Origin: Morchella semilibera
Lineage: Eukaryota; Ascomycota; Pezizomycetes; Pezizales; Morchellaceae
NCBI GenBank assembly: GCA_009192285.1
Contig: WBVU01000004.1
Coordinates: forward strand, 2,874,001-2,938,000
DNA: 64,000 nt
Direction of reading: 5' to 3'
Shown: in pieces, positions 12,401 to 24,252 of the stretch
Position numbering within the stretch: position 1 is the stretch's first letter
Layout of the letters: each line of letters opens with the position of its first letter
The notes under the pieces: generated by a model
Seen by the model: only the letters and a program-made list of their open reading frames with translations
Told to the model about the DNA's origin: nothing
The model's database searches: none
Translations under genes and position numbers: made by a program

Positions 12401-13948
12401 ATAATAACAACAGTGGCTTCTCTCCAAATGTGTGGGTGATAGCCAGCGGTCATGGTTGCTTTATAGAATGAGTTGAAATGGTGAAGTATCGCTAGGTATG
12501 CTTGTTGAATGCATTTGAAGTTGATCCCATCTGGCCCTGGAGCTTTGTTGGGAGAGGAAGTCATGATCGCCCTCTTGATTTCATCATCCGCCAGGCCCTT
12601 CCATGGTATTCTGTCCTCCTGCTTTTGGATGTCCCTTTGAGGTGAGATAGGGGGAGGTGGGAAGAGAGCAGCTCTGTATAGATTGGCTTTCTCTGCAAAC
12701 GTGGCAGCTGTTTCTCCAGTTGTAACATTGTTGAGTGGTGGTGTACCGTTCCGTCTTTCTGGGTTTGGTGAATCTGAAGGCTGTGAATATATCTTTTCCT
12801 TGAGCGTTCTCAAGGAAGCTATTCCAATGAGACTCTTTAGCTCTCCTGATACTTTTGAAGTATTCCGATCTGTGCGATCTGAATCTTTGATGCATCATTG
12901 GAGACCTTTCCAACTTCCATTCTCTTAGAGCACTTTTCATATGTCGTCTATGTTCTGTGATCTCCTCACTCCACCATGGTTTAGATCGAGGAGAGGATTT
13001 CCTGATAGGAACATTACGTTCAGCTGCTGTGGTTATAAGTTCCAGAAGTAGGATGGCTCCTGCTTCTAGGTTTTGTTCATTTGGATGAGAGTGAAGGAAG
13101 TTCCATTGAAAGGCTGAGTTTAAAGAGAGATCTCTAAGCGTTGTTTGAAGGGATTCCCAGTCTGCCTTAGCCCAGTTGAACCGTTCAGTTGAAGGGGGAG
13201 GTACTGATTCAATTGAATCAGATACAAGATCAAATCGAATTACTTCATGATCTGATCCTGTTGCTGCTCCTTCATCAATGGCCCAATTGGCAGGTAGTGT
13301 GTTGACCGCTGTAGATGCAAAAGCTAAGTCTAGAACTGAGGTGCCAGTGCCAGTTCTATAGTGGTAGGTTGGGATGTCTGGTTCGTTGATGAGAGTGAAG
13401 TTTCCAGTTTCCAGAAGTTGAACCAATGCTTCATGGCGTTTTGGTGTGCGGTTTGCTGAGTTCCACCATGGATGATGCGAGCTGAGGTCTCCAGCTATGA
13501 TTGTTCTTGCAGGGAGTTGAATATTAACCAATATTCTCTCCACCGTATAGGGTTCATTGCTGTGTCCAGGTGGATCTTCGTTATAAATGTTAAAGAGGGT
13601 TAGGGCAGGTATTGAGGGGGTGGATATCTCTATTGCTTGTAAGTCTGGATCATTGACGATATCTGGTTTAGGTTGAATGATAAGGTGGGGGTTGAGGTGT
13701 GTCTTGATGGTGAAGGTGAGTGTTCTTGGTGGTCGATCTGATGTGGGAATGATACTATCGAAGGAGGGGTGTGATATTGATGTCCGGGAACCTGCAATCA
13801 TGCCAGGCATAACAAAAGGTTCCTGAATTATAACTATGTCTGCTGTCTCATAAACTGAGTGCAGCAATCCAATCATGCAGTTTTGTGATCTTGCGCAATT
13901 ATGTTGAATAATTCGCACTCTGTGAGGATTAGGTTGTGTCCCCATCAT
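9468..13948 (-). pseudogene. LINE ORF2 (copy 1), frameshifted and interrupted
   Basis: Compared with the open ORF2 of copy 2, this copy has three single-base insertions: an extra G near 12,738 between endonuclease and RT, an extra C near 11,873 just before the YIDD motif, and an extra A near 11,034 before RNase H. A family-C-like LTR (10,171-10,671) sits inside the RNase H domain. The start (ATGATGGGG, 13,948) overlaps the stop of ORF1 as in copy 2. Amino-acid differences outside these events are very few, so the damage is recent relative to the copying event. Confidence 0.88.
10171..10671 (-). mobile_element. Solo LTR, family C-like, exact TSD GTTGG
   Basis: A 501-bp insertion from TGTTACGGAG to CGCCGTGATA is flanked by exact GTTGG duplications (10,166-10,170; 10,672-10,676). 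Copy 2 of the LINE shows the empty site. The tips match antisense LTR-C (TATCACGGAGCG...), but the interior is a diverged subfamily. Confidence 0.88.
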
Positions 13949-16151
13949 AGCATCTCCTGTTCATTGTCTTCGTTGTTGAGGCGTTGGATGATAGAATTTC
14001 TGACAGGGCATGACGGATCATAGGCTGGGTGTTGTCCTTCGCAATTGGCGCATTTTGGTGGGAAGTGAGCACAGCTCTTGCTCTGAACCTTGCATTGAGG
14101 GCAAAGATGGTTTTGACTGGTATGCCCGGCAGCACAGATAGAGCACACAGGGCTGTCCTTGGTTGCGCATCTCTGCCAGTTGTGTCCAAATTTCTGACAG
14201 TTCTTGCATTGGTCTGTTGGTCTTGATGTATGGTACTCAGTAGCTCTGTGTAATTGTCCGAAGATTCGAATCCCCCTAGAGAGCATGGCATTGTATGATG
14301 ACTTGTTGCTGACAGCAATCATAACTGAGCTGTGAGATTTTCCTACTCTCTTTTCGGGGTGCGTCATATACCTAGGTGTGGTAGCTAGAGTGACTCCGGT
14401 ATTGAGTTCGTGGATTTCGCTTCTCAGGTCTTCCATTCCCTGAGCGTTGTCAGGATAGTGTTCAAGATTAATGCCGTGTACCGCAAGCTTGAACCATGTC
14501 TCTTGCATCGCGATGGATACAACACAGGGATCAACCTCTTTCATAGCTTTTTCAATGTTCGTTTTATAATTGGCGAATTGAGTTTCAGTGAATGCTCCTT
14601 TGCTGAAGAGCATCAGATTCCCCCTCTGATTCCAACTTGCTCCGCCTATCTGAATAGCTTGGTCTGCTTTGGCTATAGTGAGATCCCTGTTGATGGTGTT
14701 TCTGAGCTGGACAAGGTTGAGTGCCCCATTCTTAGGTGTTGACCTAGTCACAATAATAGTTTTAGTAACTGGGAGTTTTGGTGGAAGTGGTGTCTTGAGC
14801 ATTTGGCCCTGTTGCCTAGTTCCCTTCCTAGTCACAGTTGCCCAAGTATCCTTTTGTTTCTCTTGTAGCTGAACGGGGTGAACATGCTCATTCGAATGGA
14901 CTGGTTGCTTTCCTTGATCTCTCTTGCTGAGTTGAGGTTTGGGGTTTGCCGGGCCTGATGTGGTGTTCTGGGCTGATGATTGTGGTATATTTTTCTGTAT
15001 TGCTGAAGCTTTCATAGATCTAGCCATTGCATCGAATCTGCTCTTCATTTCATTGTTGTTTTGGTTTGTGGCGGCAAGGACTGAGTTAACAAGGGTCTGT
15101 AATGCTTGAATCTGAGTTATCAGCTGTTGATTTGTTCTCTGATTTCGGTATTCTGTTCTTTGATTTCAGTAGTCTGCAATGTGAGAGTCTGAACGCAGTC
15201 CTATAGTCGTTGGTTGATGTAGTTTGAGGATCCAAACGAAATAGGCTGACCAGAACGTCCTGGTAGAGCCTGTCTTTTTCCAGAAATATTTTCATTAGAT
15301 TGAAATAATATTCTTTTAGTTGGTATAATTCTGTGTTGTTGGCCATTAGAGGCTAGAGGATCACTGCTAGGATCTTCCATATGCTCCTCAGGTTCGCTTC
15401 TGTCCATGGCAATGCTATAGTCATCTCTAACTCCCATATCCCTGTCTTCTGACTGTGCAGGGAGAGGGTGTGACGGAGCAAAGCGACGCAAAGAAGAAGA
15501 TGACAATGATGACGCAGAGGGACTCGAGGAGCACAGTGTACTCGACGAGGGGGCCGATGAAGACAGGGACAACGTCAGACAGGCACAAGCACAGGCACCG
15601 GCGAAGACAGAGGCAAGAGCAAGGGCACAAGGGCACAGAGCAGGGAGAATGAGGACCGAAGGGACCTCAACGAGAACGATGAGGGATACTAGGAGTTTCC
15701 TCTTGTCAGAGGATCGAGTCTTTGGTACGAGAGGCTATGGCTTAGAAATAGGAGTGGATTCCTATGTACCGAGATAACAGGGAAGACGAGACAGAGAGAA
15801 AAGAAAGAAAGAACTAAGGAAAACATCTATCTCGACTATTTAACACACCTCCTCCACTAGTCCAATATGACTCACACCTCCGCTCATAGAACCTCATAGA
15901 AACCTATTACTACCAAACCCCGTAATCCTCCCCACCATCTCCGTTATTCTACATTACCAATCCATCACGCCATCGAACCTCCCAGAATCTAATGACGACA
16001 ACCTCCACCTCGCACTCCCCGCTTTCGCTTAACATTTCCCTAACAACCACAACCGTACATCGCCTACCGAACTGTCGGGACAAATGCCAAGATGCCGGGA
16101 CAGAGGGGATGACGGCATTCCTGGCAGGGATTGCTCAACCCCTTCAGACAT
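13945..16151 (-). pseudogene. LINE ORF1 (copy 1), split by LTR-A
   Basis: ORF1 starts at the ATG at 16,151 (MSEGVEQSLPG), is interrupted by LTR-A at 15,469-16,102, resumes through DRDMGVRDDYS, meets an in-frame TAG near 15,202 that copy 2 shares, and continues to the triple zinc-knuckle C-terminus (CKNCQKFGHNWQRC and two more Cys/His clusters) ending at 13,945. The role in this LINE class is nucleic-acid binding in the RNP. Confidence 0.8.
15469..16102 (-). mobile_element. Solo LTR-A (antisense), exact TSD GAGGG
   Basis: 634 bp from TGTGACGGAG to GCCGGGACA, with GAGGG duplicated exactly at 15,464-15,468 and 16,103-16,107, inside LINE ORF1. The empty site is visible in LINE copy 2 near 34,525. 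Confidence 0.92.
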
Positions 16152-16477
16152 GTTGAAGCTAGTGGCTGTGGCGCTAGGAATTAGCTGGGGTGGGTGAGGG
16201 CGGCTTGGCAGAGTTTTTGTTTGAGGCTGGCTTGGCAGCAAGGTGGAGTAAAAAATAGCAGAAAAAAAAGCGGAAATTCACAGCAACTTCTGCAAAAGAA
16301 GAGCTGTGATTTCAGGAGTTGGTGATTAGATGCAAGTTGAGATGGAGATGATGGATCTGAAGTCGGTTTGATGATATCTCTGTTGGTTGTTGAGTTATTT
16401 TCAAAAATCAGTTCCTGAAGTGGGGTGAGGATGTTCCTTAGTGCATTGTATGGTAGACCGGCGTATTCAGTTTTATT

Positions 16478-17053
16478 TCTAATGGGGCGGGGGTCGGGTC
16501 AGGGGCAAAGCGGGGTAGATGCAGGGACAGGAACAAGGACGGGGTCGGCTCAGGAGATACCCGAAGCGAGGCAGGTTCAGGTTCAGGTTCAGGGTCGAGG
16601 TACAGACAGGAGGGCCGAAGCCAAAGTAATATATTCCTTAACAGAAAGAAGACGTTGCCTAGAGAGGCAAAAACATAGGAAAGAACGAGCCCTATATATA
16701 CAACTACATCAGCAAGACTTCATTTGTCTCCTGATGTCTCCTGAGTCTCAGGAGACCCGGGAGACTGTTGGGAGACTCCAGTCACAAGTTAAGTTTGCTA
16801 ATGTATTCCCTCATGCCAATGACCCATACTATAGAATCCTATAGAAACTCCTACACTCCTGTGCCACCCATACTATTCCCAATAACCCCAATTCTATCCT
16901 GTTACTACCCCATACTTCCTGGCGCTTACATTCCATTACCCGAGCTCCTTTCTAAACCATCATCCTACCTCCGACATCGACCGATGCTATCCAGCAACCC
17001 TGTTCCAAAGACGCCTTGGCGGAAGGCGAAGTGCAGGAGGTGGAGCCGTGATA
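16478..17053 (+). mobile_element. LTR-B copy carrying a MITE
   Basis: Runs from TCTAATGGGGC to GCCGTGATA and aligns with the B copy at 4180-4662, apart from a TA-flanked MITE at 16,707-16,803. Flanks show no exact 5-bp duplication. Confidence 0.65.
16707..16803. mobile_element. MITE-D, short variant, TA target
   Basis: A 97-bp copy with CATCAGCAA and TTGCTAATG ends flanked by TA on both sides, inserted in LTR-B. The empty site CAACTATTCC occurs in the B copy near 4409. It is internally deleted relative to the 137-bp copies. Confidence 0.85.
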
Positions 17054-17120
17054 TATTAGTCTCGATATCGAACTGTAAAGCTTCAACCTTTTTTGTAAAC
17101 TGATAGTACCAGTTCTTTCT

Positions 17121-17793
17121 TCATTCCAGAATTTTATCGTAGCTCTTGGCGTATACATCAGATGATGCCTCGACATTTTTGCCTACTGCTTGATGGATCA
17201 ATGCCGAAATTGACTTGTCTCTGACATGTATAAACCGACAGAAGTTTAGAAGTGTGATGGATATCAACTTCGACCATACTTCCACCTCGTCCTCGAATTC
17301 CCCTCTCATCCTTGCCGTATCGTATCGTCGACCTTTCCGCTTGGAACGTCTCCGTTCTTCTTCCTCGGCTTGAATTGCATTGTCTAGTAGGGTCTGTATT
17401 TGTGCTCTCTCAATCCCAGAGGGGGCCTTTTTTTTTTTATGTTCGTTAAATGAAAAGAAATATATAGCGAATCAGGTGAGATGTCATACCGGTACATTAT
17501 ACCACTCCTCGTCTCCTTCTACTGCATCTGTATCATCCACAGAATTTTGAGTCTCTTCTGTTTCTTCTACATCATATAACGCTCCTTGTGCAGGAGACTC
17601 TTGTGCCAGCTGCTGGACATGTTGTTGATTCAAGGGAACATGTTGAGTTGCCACGATTTGTAAATCAGGGATGAATTGTACTTGTCTTTGTGACTGTTGG
17701 GTGTGGACCGCAAACTGGGATGCGAGTAGATTAAGGCTACTGGTATCTTGTTGTGATTGTGGGGCTGGTGTTCGGCGGCCGATTATTTGCTGT
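17121..17793 (-). pseudogene. Gln-rich accessory protein, intron-containing remnant
   Basis: On the minus strand an open frame reads QSQQDTSSLNLL...FAVHTQQSQRQVQ, then an acidic stretch ending GDEEWYNVP, then a 63-nt intron at 17,427-17,489 (GTATGA...AAAAAG), then a strongly basic helix (EEEERRRSKRKGRRYDTARM) and a further segment (FEDEVEVWSKL) in another frame. The splice junction keeps frame, which argues for a real former gene. Q-rich plus basic-helix architecture suggests DNA binding, but I do not recognise the family. It lies at the left side of the unassigned element. Confidence 0.45.
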
Positions 17794-18579
17794 CAGGATT
17801 CATCAGAATGCGTGAAGAGTGTGCATCAGATTGACGGCGAGGGTGAAGGACTGACAGATGTTCCCCCCCTATTTCTATGGGTCATGGGGTTGTGGGTACA
17901 TTTCTGTTCGTAGTTTTGCGGCGTTCAGTCCTCACGGGTCCCAGTGCCATCTTCGACTTGATAGAACAAATTGAGGGGTTGTCGGTTGCAGTTGTTGGAA
18001 TTTGTAGGGCTTAGGGTGTATATCAATGTGAAGTAGCGATATGATAGAAAATCAGGCAAAGAGCAGCAAAGATTTCAGTATGCTTGTGATTTGCACGTAA
18101 AAAGTTGGTATCTAGTGATAGGTCAATTTCTGTACATTATGGTGGTATTCGACGTTGAGGCTCAGCTGCATATGTGGGTGCATTCCCGGTTAGTTCGCTA
18201 ACCTTAAACCTTGGGCCAATGACGCGTTCCCGGGAGAGCACCCTGCCAGGGCTGACGTCAAGCTTAGGCATTCCCCCCAAAGTGAATCGTTACTGTCCCC
18301 CCGTATAAAGTTTTTCTTTCTTTCTTGATGCTCTGGCGCCCTCAGTCTACATGTGTTTTTCTCTTACCACTGTCCCCCGTATGAAAAAAAAGCTCGGCGG
18401 AGGTTCTGGGAGCTACAAAAGAAAAAAAAATTTCCCGCAGGGAACATTGAACAATGAGTAAAGTAAAGCTTTAGTTGTGAATATTATTTAGATTTTCTAA
18501 AGCGAAGTGATCCACGACCTCAGATACAAGCTGTTTATTAGTCCTCCACTATAGTCCTGCACCCCGACTGTATATACCG
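17794..18579. other. Spacer within the unassigned element
   Basis: No supported frame. It holds a small hairpin (GGTTAG TTCG CTAACC, 18,188-18,203) and two near-identical words 80 bp apart, ACTGTCCCCCCGTATAAA (18,291) and ACTGTCCCCCGTATGAAA (18,368). Confidence 0.4.
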
Positions 18580-18921
18580 TCAAATGATTTCCAGCCACCA
18601 TTCGGCAACCCCCCAATAGCAAACCATATCGTCCCAGATGAACTCTCTGAGACGAACGATTCGACAAGAAAGAATTTCCCCTTGCACCAAACAGGAAAGA
18701 ATTTCTTTTTTAACCCATCCACATTTGAAGTTTCCGCGCTTTAGTTGGACTCCCATCTCACATTGTCCATTGTGGCGATTAATATATGTGGCAAGCACAA
18801 GGTCATAAACCAGGCCAACTATTAGGGCCCAACCAGGCTCAAGATCCTCGCCAATATCTTCAATTACAATCTGTATATACTCAATTCCGTAAACAGATAC
18901 CTTATTGACTGAAGTGCTCAA
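18580..18921 (-). CDS. Hypothetical 113-aa protein
   Basis: Open frame starting MSTSVNKVSVYGIEY and containing EPGWALIVGLVYDLV, VQLKRGNFKCGW and a Trp-rich end (DDMVCYWGVAEWWLEII). Composition looks protein-like rather than random, and it starts 379 bp from the divergent plus-strand ORF at 19,300, suggesting a shared promoter region. No family recognised. Confidence 0.4.
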   Translation of the reverse strand: MSTSVNKVSVYGIEYIQIVIEDIGEDLEPGWALIVGLVYDLVLATYINRHNGQCEMGVQLKRGNFKCGWVKKEILSCLVQGEILSCRIVRLREFIWDDMVCYWGVAEWWLEII

Positions 18922-19299
18922 AGACGATATTGAGGCATGGGATTGACATCTTCTTGAGTGTTGATGATTTTTAGATATTGAGATACGGGTATATTTATAA
19001 TTGTTGGGTTTGTCAAGATAAAGTTATGGGATGTGACATGGAGTGGATGAGGAGTAATGGATTAGAGTTTGGTGCGAGTGAGATTACATGCATGGTGCTC
19101 TTACTACCACGGCCGCATATCGCACGCAACCCCACATTCTTCGACAGTTGTTTAACATCTCTCAACCACAATCTAAACCAACTATGCGGCAAAAAGGGAC
19201 ATTGGAACGTGTGCCTCTGATTCGGGCGATACCTAGTAGGTGAAATACGGACTATATATATATTCTTTTATTAACACTGCATATACAAGGCTAATGTGA

Positions 19300-20939
19300 A
19301 TGAACCATCACATCGATGATGGGACAAATGACATATGGATATGGGAAGACATCGTCAAAGAAGAGTCGATAGTTGCAATAGAGAACGATGTCGATCTGGA
19401 AAAGATCGATGACCCTATTCGACTACCCTTTCAAGAATTGAGTATCAATCTTCTTGGAGTCAATTACAATGTTCACTCAGAAGAGATAATAGAGGATGAG
19501 GAGGAACACCAAGGCGATACAGACCACAATAAAGATTATCTGCCGATGATAGATGTAACCAAAGTACCAGCACCATTACCAGAACCTGTCCGCATGCAAA
19601 CTGATGAAATAATCGCAGATGGACCGAGCAATGGTGACCAACCAGTAGACGACTTCCAAATGGCTCCCATGCTGTTCACGACTGCTGCCGACCTATCTAG
19701 AACACAATACGAAGCCCTGATAGAAGTGCTTAGTCTCGCTACAATAGAATGCATCCGTAATCTACCAAAATCGATAAGAACCCTGCGAGAACGCTGTAGG
19801 AAGTCATTTCCACTACTCCACATCAAAGCACCCCCTATCGATATAAATCTGGAGTCGACACCCCTAAGACAGACACCCCCGGATTAGTATCTTATTTCGA
19901 TATCTCAGAATACTACCGCATTTGGCTCAGTAATTGGAACCCGAAGATGTCATTATACCAAGGGTTTAGACAATTGGTCGACAATCTATGTGAGGTATGG
20001 CATGGCGAGGATTGGATGGAGAGTGTGCGGTCCACATCGGGGATGTTTGCGAGAGTCTCAGGAGAGCCCCTTCTACCATCAGACTATGTACACTACATTG
20101 ATAACTCTGGCATGGAGGTTATTGGTAGAATAAAGGGGATAGCTTTGGGCCGGCGGCAGAGCATAATACAAATGAGTACTTCAGGCTCAAGTGCAGAGGG
20201 GGTGTTGAGCGCCATCATAAATCGGCTAGTACCTCGTGAGCAAATCATACCCCAAATAGAGGAGATATTAGCGACACCACACAAGGAAGTGCATGACGGG
20301 GTTTATCCTTTATATGAATCTGAGCTACCAGAGCTTGTCTTATTTGAAGTCCACGAAGGTATTGCGATTACGTCAATCCCATGCCGTGTTTGGGTATATT
20401 TTACAGACTACGGGTCACCAGAGAGCCTACAAAACTGTCTACTACTCTACGGTGCATCGTTCTGTGTCAAGAGAAGAATTTATCTCACTTCCACTTTGAG
20501 CCCCGAGAATCCCATCTTGCGTCCCGATAAAATCAATTGGCGTCCTGTACACAAAAGGAATAGAGTGGCAGCAGAGAACGAGATTATATATCTGACGAGA
20601 GTGGTTGTGCTTTCCAATATCAACAGAGCGGACTCAATGCGGTGCGTCTCTGTGCCTCTATCTGTGTTTTTGGATGTGTTTGGCCTATATAGGAACACAT
20701 ACAACTCATTGAAGGGCATGTAAGTTACGCCAGCGGGTTTGACAGTGGACGAACGGATGAAGATCTCAAGCATGTATGTGTTGATGATAGGGCCTTTTGG
20801 TACCAACGAGCTGAACATGGCAGCCTGCCTAGAGCTTGATGGTATCTCAATGGGCGCGGGGCGAGTTCTAGTTTTGGAGACTGGAAAACGTATATTCGTC
20901 ACTGCTTTTCCCTTGCTCTTCATAGGCGACATGCTGTAG
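19300..20939 (+). pseudogene. Transposase-like protein, N-terminal and central part
   Basis: An acidic, Pro-rich N-terminal part starting MNHHIDDGTNDIW is followed by a second well-composed segment (MSLYQGFRQLVDNLCEVWHG... to SLKGM) and then ERMKISSMYVLMIGPFGTNE...VTAFPLLFIGDML. The FLDVFGLYRN and FIGDM segments, with a downstream FGCRSCLI cluster, are what suggest a TNP2/Plavaka-like core. The ORFs lie in more than one frame and the gene is clearly broken. Confidence 0.5.
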
Positions 20940-21231
20940 CAGAACCAGAATTCATGGAATAAGACACATAACGCAGAATTCGGATGCCGATCATGTTTGA
21001 TAAATGATAAACAAAGAGGAGACCTTTATTTAGACACATCCGCTCTAGGTTGATTCAGAGTGCCTGTTGGGCGGATTTATAAGGAGTCTATCTCATTGCG
21101 TATAAAGAAAGCTAAAGCTGATTCCCTCCAACAGTATGGGCTGACACCAGAAGGTTCGCACCTCATATTCTAACAGATGAAACATACATATTCTAACGCT
21201 AAAAGGTCCATATTTCACAGGATGCTACCCA

Positions 21232-22628
21232 ATGACAGATCCACAGAGGAGTTGTCCGAACGACCCATTCCACGCAGAACTCCGGTTATGCAAATACTAC
21301 TCTGAAACATTGATTGACGGGTTGCTATCTCCTACCGGAATTACAGCATATTATGATGCATGTAACTCCTGGGTTTTGAACGTCCTTTACCGGTGGGGGC
21401 AGCTACAGAATCCAGTGAATCACAATGGGTCTATGGTCTTCAGCAAACATGGGAAGATGGCAATTATGAACCCATTCGTTCTGCTAATCATGTTCTCATC
21501 CACATCATCCGAGTCTACCAAATCATTATTCAAAACAGGTGTCGGGGAGCGAATAAGGACGACATTTGGGGATAGGAGAGACCCGAAATATCAGGTCCTA
21601 CGTACAGCCTACTTGATAGCAAAGGTCACACATCTAACACTGAAAAGACACCGCAAGGAAGCACTCACGTCAGTGATACTCGAGATAAGGACGATGCTGC
21701 GTCATCTTTTTGGGTCGACCATCAGTACGAAGGGTGGATACCAGAAATATACTGACGTACCTAATATTCATGTTGGCCTTCACTATGAAAAAGACATGGA
21801 GAATTTTGCTACCACATTCAACGCCACAACCATACTAGGAGAGTAGAAATACAAGATTTTCAAGATACATACTAGACATACAAATTCCCAGGTAAACGAT
21901 CTACAATTGCTTAAGGTTATCAACACTCTACAGGCCGTGCGCTTCGCATTAGACAATACATTACATCAACGGCACCACTTTTGACGAAGCAATTGCATAA
22001 CATCGTTGACAATTGCCCTATATTGAAGAAGCGATTTATAGGACTTGAAGAGGAACCGACCGGCGACGAGTTTTCGAGCGACACATATGTCGATATTGGG
22101 TCGTCACCATTGCGTTCAGCAAACACGGGGCAAAACATTGCTTTAAAGTCTATATGCGATGTGGACAGAGAATATGATTGGAAAGAAATGACAGACGGAT
22201 ATGGTGTCAAATATGATACCCCAGTGACTCTGTCAAACCGTATCAAATTCAAAATCAAACATTGGGGGTACCTAATGGGCGAAGCATCAACCAGCGGGAA
22301 GTTATTGTCAGTCAACGGGAAACGATCAATCGAAATAGACGGAAATCAAGGATTCCAGGTCATTGCCGGTGCGTTTATCTGCCTAATTGGAGACAACAAG
22401 ATGTTCCGAAAAGTGGAGCGCATTGTCAGTATTCACATTGGCACATTGCTTCGTGTAATATTTGTAGTTCATGTATTTGTACGAGATATAAGCCAAGAAA
22501 ATGAAGCTGCCCCTTACGAAGTATACATACCTGCCGCTTACCAGAGAGAATCAGTAGGGATACGAAGAGTTATTCCTACAATATTTTATTTCATACAGGA
22601 AAATAGCACAGAGTACAACGAGTCATAG
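21232..22628 (+). pseudogene. Transposase-like protein, C-terminal part
   Basis: Two long frames follow the central part: one beginning MTDPQRSCPNDPFHAEL with AYYDACNSWVLNVLYRWGQ, YQVLRTAYLIAKVTHL and PNIHVGLHYEKDMENF; and one beginning MTKQLHNIVDNCPILKK, ending in a beta-rich segment (GNQGFQVIAGAFICLIGD...RVIFVVHVFV). The GLHYEKDMENF...LGE pattern recalls the conserved His-containing block near the end of large fungal transposases. Function unproven. Confidence 0.45.
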
Positions 22629-23157
22629 TATCATAATCCTTTTGTGCCTCATTTTCTATGAATGCATGTATTATACTTCTATATGTACATTCTACCATGC
22701 TACAAATGATTTGAATGGAGCATTTATATACACAGGATAGACTCTTCATACAATGTGTCATACACGTGTGCATATTGCAATACCTATCGAACACTAATAC
22801 AATACCGCTCTAATACAACTCCAACACCGCTCTAATACTACATCAATACAGTTGGGAACACTAAAGAAACATTAAATCAATACTGAAACAACTCTGGGGC
22901 AACACCGGATCCCTACTTATTCAATGCGATATCGCGATTTTCACAATATGATATGCCATCTATACAAAAAGAGAAAGCGGGGAAGCCACATGATATAAAA
23001 ACCGGACATTCTTACAACCATTCGGGCTTCAGCCTCACCACTCATCACAGAATCAAACCATCAGTTCAGCGTTGCGATACTATTAGTAGGTCTACTCTAT
23101 TTAAAATATTAACTCTAACTAAATAGAATATACATATAGGCTTAGATGATGGATACT
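22629..23157. other. 3' flank of the unassigned element, direct repeats
   Basis: No gene. ATACCGCTCTAATAC and ACACCGCTCTAATAC occur in tandem at about 22,802-22,842, preceded by ACACTAATAC. They may be subterminal repeats. The rest is AT-rich and featureless. Confidence 0.45.
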
Positions 23158-23661
23158 ATCACGGAGCGAGGCGAGGCGGTAGTTGAGAGGTGCCAAGGTA
23201 CACAACCAGGAGGAAACGGGGTGGGGCGAGTAACTATGAGGCTGGGCGGAGTACAGGGCGGGATTTCGAGGGCGAGGCACAAAGCGAGGCGGAGATCATG
23301 GAGCGAGAACTATAGGGTTTCCTCCTACCTTTGGAAGGCTTGGGGCGTGAGACACTTCGGAGTAACTAGAGATCCTAAAGCTTGCATTGGCTAAAGGATA
23401 GGAAGGTTGCGTGAAGAAGAAAGGAAGAGAAGAAAATCCCTACAAGCGAGGGAGAGAGCTCCCTATATATAGCCCCAAAATCCCTTCGCTGACTCATCCA
23501 GTAGAAACCCATAGAATACAAAGGAAATCTTTCTATTAGAAATACATGCACGTCATTGACTCATAGAACCCCTGCTCAGAAACTCATAGAACACCATAGA
23601 AAACCCCTGACTAATCCTTCAACTTCCCGCAACATCGCTCCGTACGTTCTACGCCGTAATA
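23158..23661 (-). mobile_element. Solo LTR-C (antisense), exact TSD GATAC
   Basis: 504 bp from TATCACGGAG to CGCCGTAATA, flanked by GATAC at 23,153-23,157 and 23,662-23,666. Same length as the 505-bp LTRs of the complete element at 46,345. Confidence 0.9.
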
Positions 23662-23943
23662 GATACAGATATAAATAGATACAGTACATACTGATGATAT
23701 ACGATGTAAGTTACAACTCAAACATTAATGATACCAACTAACATAGAGGCAGGCCTTTACACAGCGAAACAAAAACCAGAAGCACTGCCCACTATGTATG
23801 TATAGCCCTATCCAACAACTAAAAGCCTGGAATAACAGATGCTTAGATAGTGTCGGGTGCCAAAAATAAACGGAAATCGTGAGTTGATGATGTTGATGAT
23901 GCAACCAGCAGAACACACAAAACAAAGATTCTACTCAACAACA
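23662..23943. other. Spacer, no gene
   Basis: Short AT-rich stretch between LTR-C and a Tc1-like fragment. Nothing recognised. Confidence 0.4.
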
Positions 23944-24252
23944 ATGCCGACCCCCAAATTGCGTCGCAGTCACAGACATAAGCCCATCCCCGGTAGGCAC
24001 CTTACTATCTTTGAAAGAGGCAAAATAGCTGGAATGCGAGCTGTTGGCACTACTCTTCAAGAGATATCCCACAAGCTAGTGGTACCACTTTCTACGGTAG
24101 TAGGTACATACAAGAAAGGCATGGAGAAAGAGAAGAAACGCCAGGGTCGTCCCAGAATCAATTCAAGTAAACAGGACAAGAAGATTCTTGACGAAGCCTT
24201 AAGCGATCGGTTTCAAAATTACGAGAGTATCCGTTTAAAGGTTGTCCCAAAC
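23944..24252 (+). pseudogene. Tc1/mariner transposase, N-terminal fragment
   Basis: The frame reads FERGKIAGMRAVGTTLQEI (helix-turn-helix), then basic linker GMEKEKKRQGRPRI (AT-hook-like GRPR) and KKILDEALSDRF, the usual N-terminal order in Tc1 transposases. It is cut off by the 5' LTR of the gypsy element at 24,253; the catalytic half is not in the window. Confidence 0.6.

Larger units (their letters stand above)
9260..16427 (-). mobile_element. Tad-like LINE, copy 1 (dead)
   Basis: The element is nearly identical to copy 2 at 34,200-40,362 in opposite orientation. It ends in a (TTTA)n tail at about 9260-9280, seen here as the reverse complement, and its 5' end shared with copy 2 is at 16,427. 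Two solo LTRs are inserted (10,171-10,671 and 15,469-16,102). The APE-type endonuclease, reverse transcriptase, RNase H and C-terminal zinc motif mark it as an I/Tad-type LINE. No convincing target duplication flanks it: the 5' side abuts LTR-B, the 3' side an LTR-E tip. Confidence 0.9.
17121..22870. mobile_element. Decayed two-gene element, TNP2/Plavaka-like core
   Basis: Two divergent gene sets lie back to back: minus-strand pieces at 17,121-18,921 and a plus-strand series at 19,300-22,628. The plus series contains segments that recall large fungal transposon proteins: FGLYRNTYNSLKG, then an acidic stretch and FPLLFIGDM followed by a C-x2-C cluster (FGCRSCLI), then a His-rich GLHYEKDMENF segment. 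This order resembles the core of TNP2/CACTA and Plavaka-type transposases, from memory of those families. There are several coding breaks (at least four). No terminal inverted repeats were identified; direct repeats near 22,795-22,850 may be subterminal. Limits are approximate. Confidence 0.5.
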
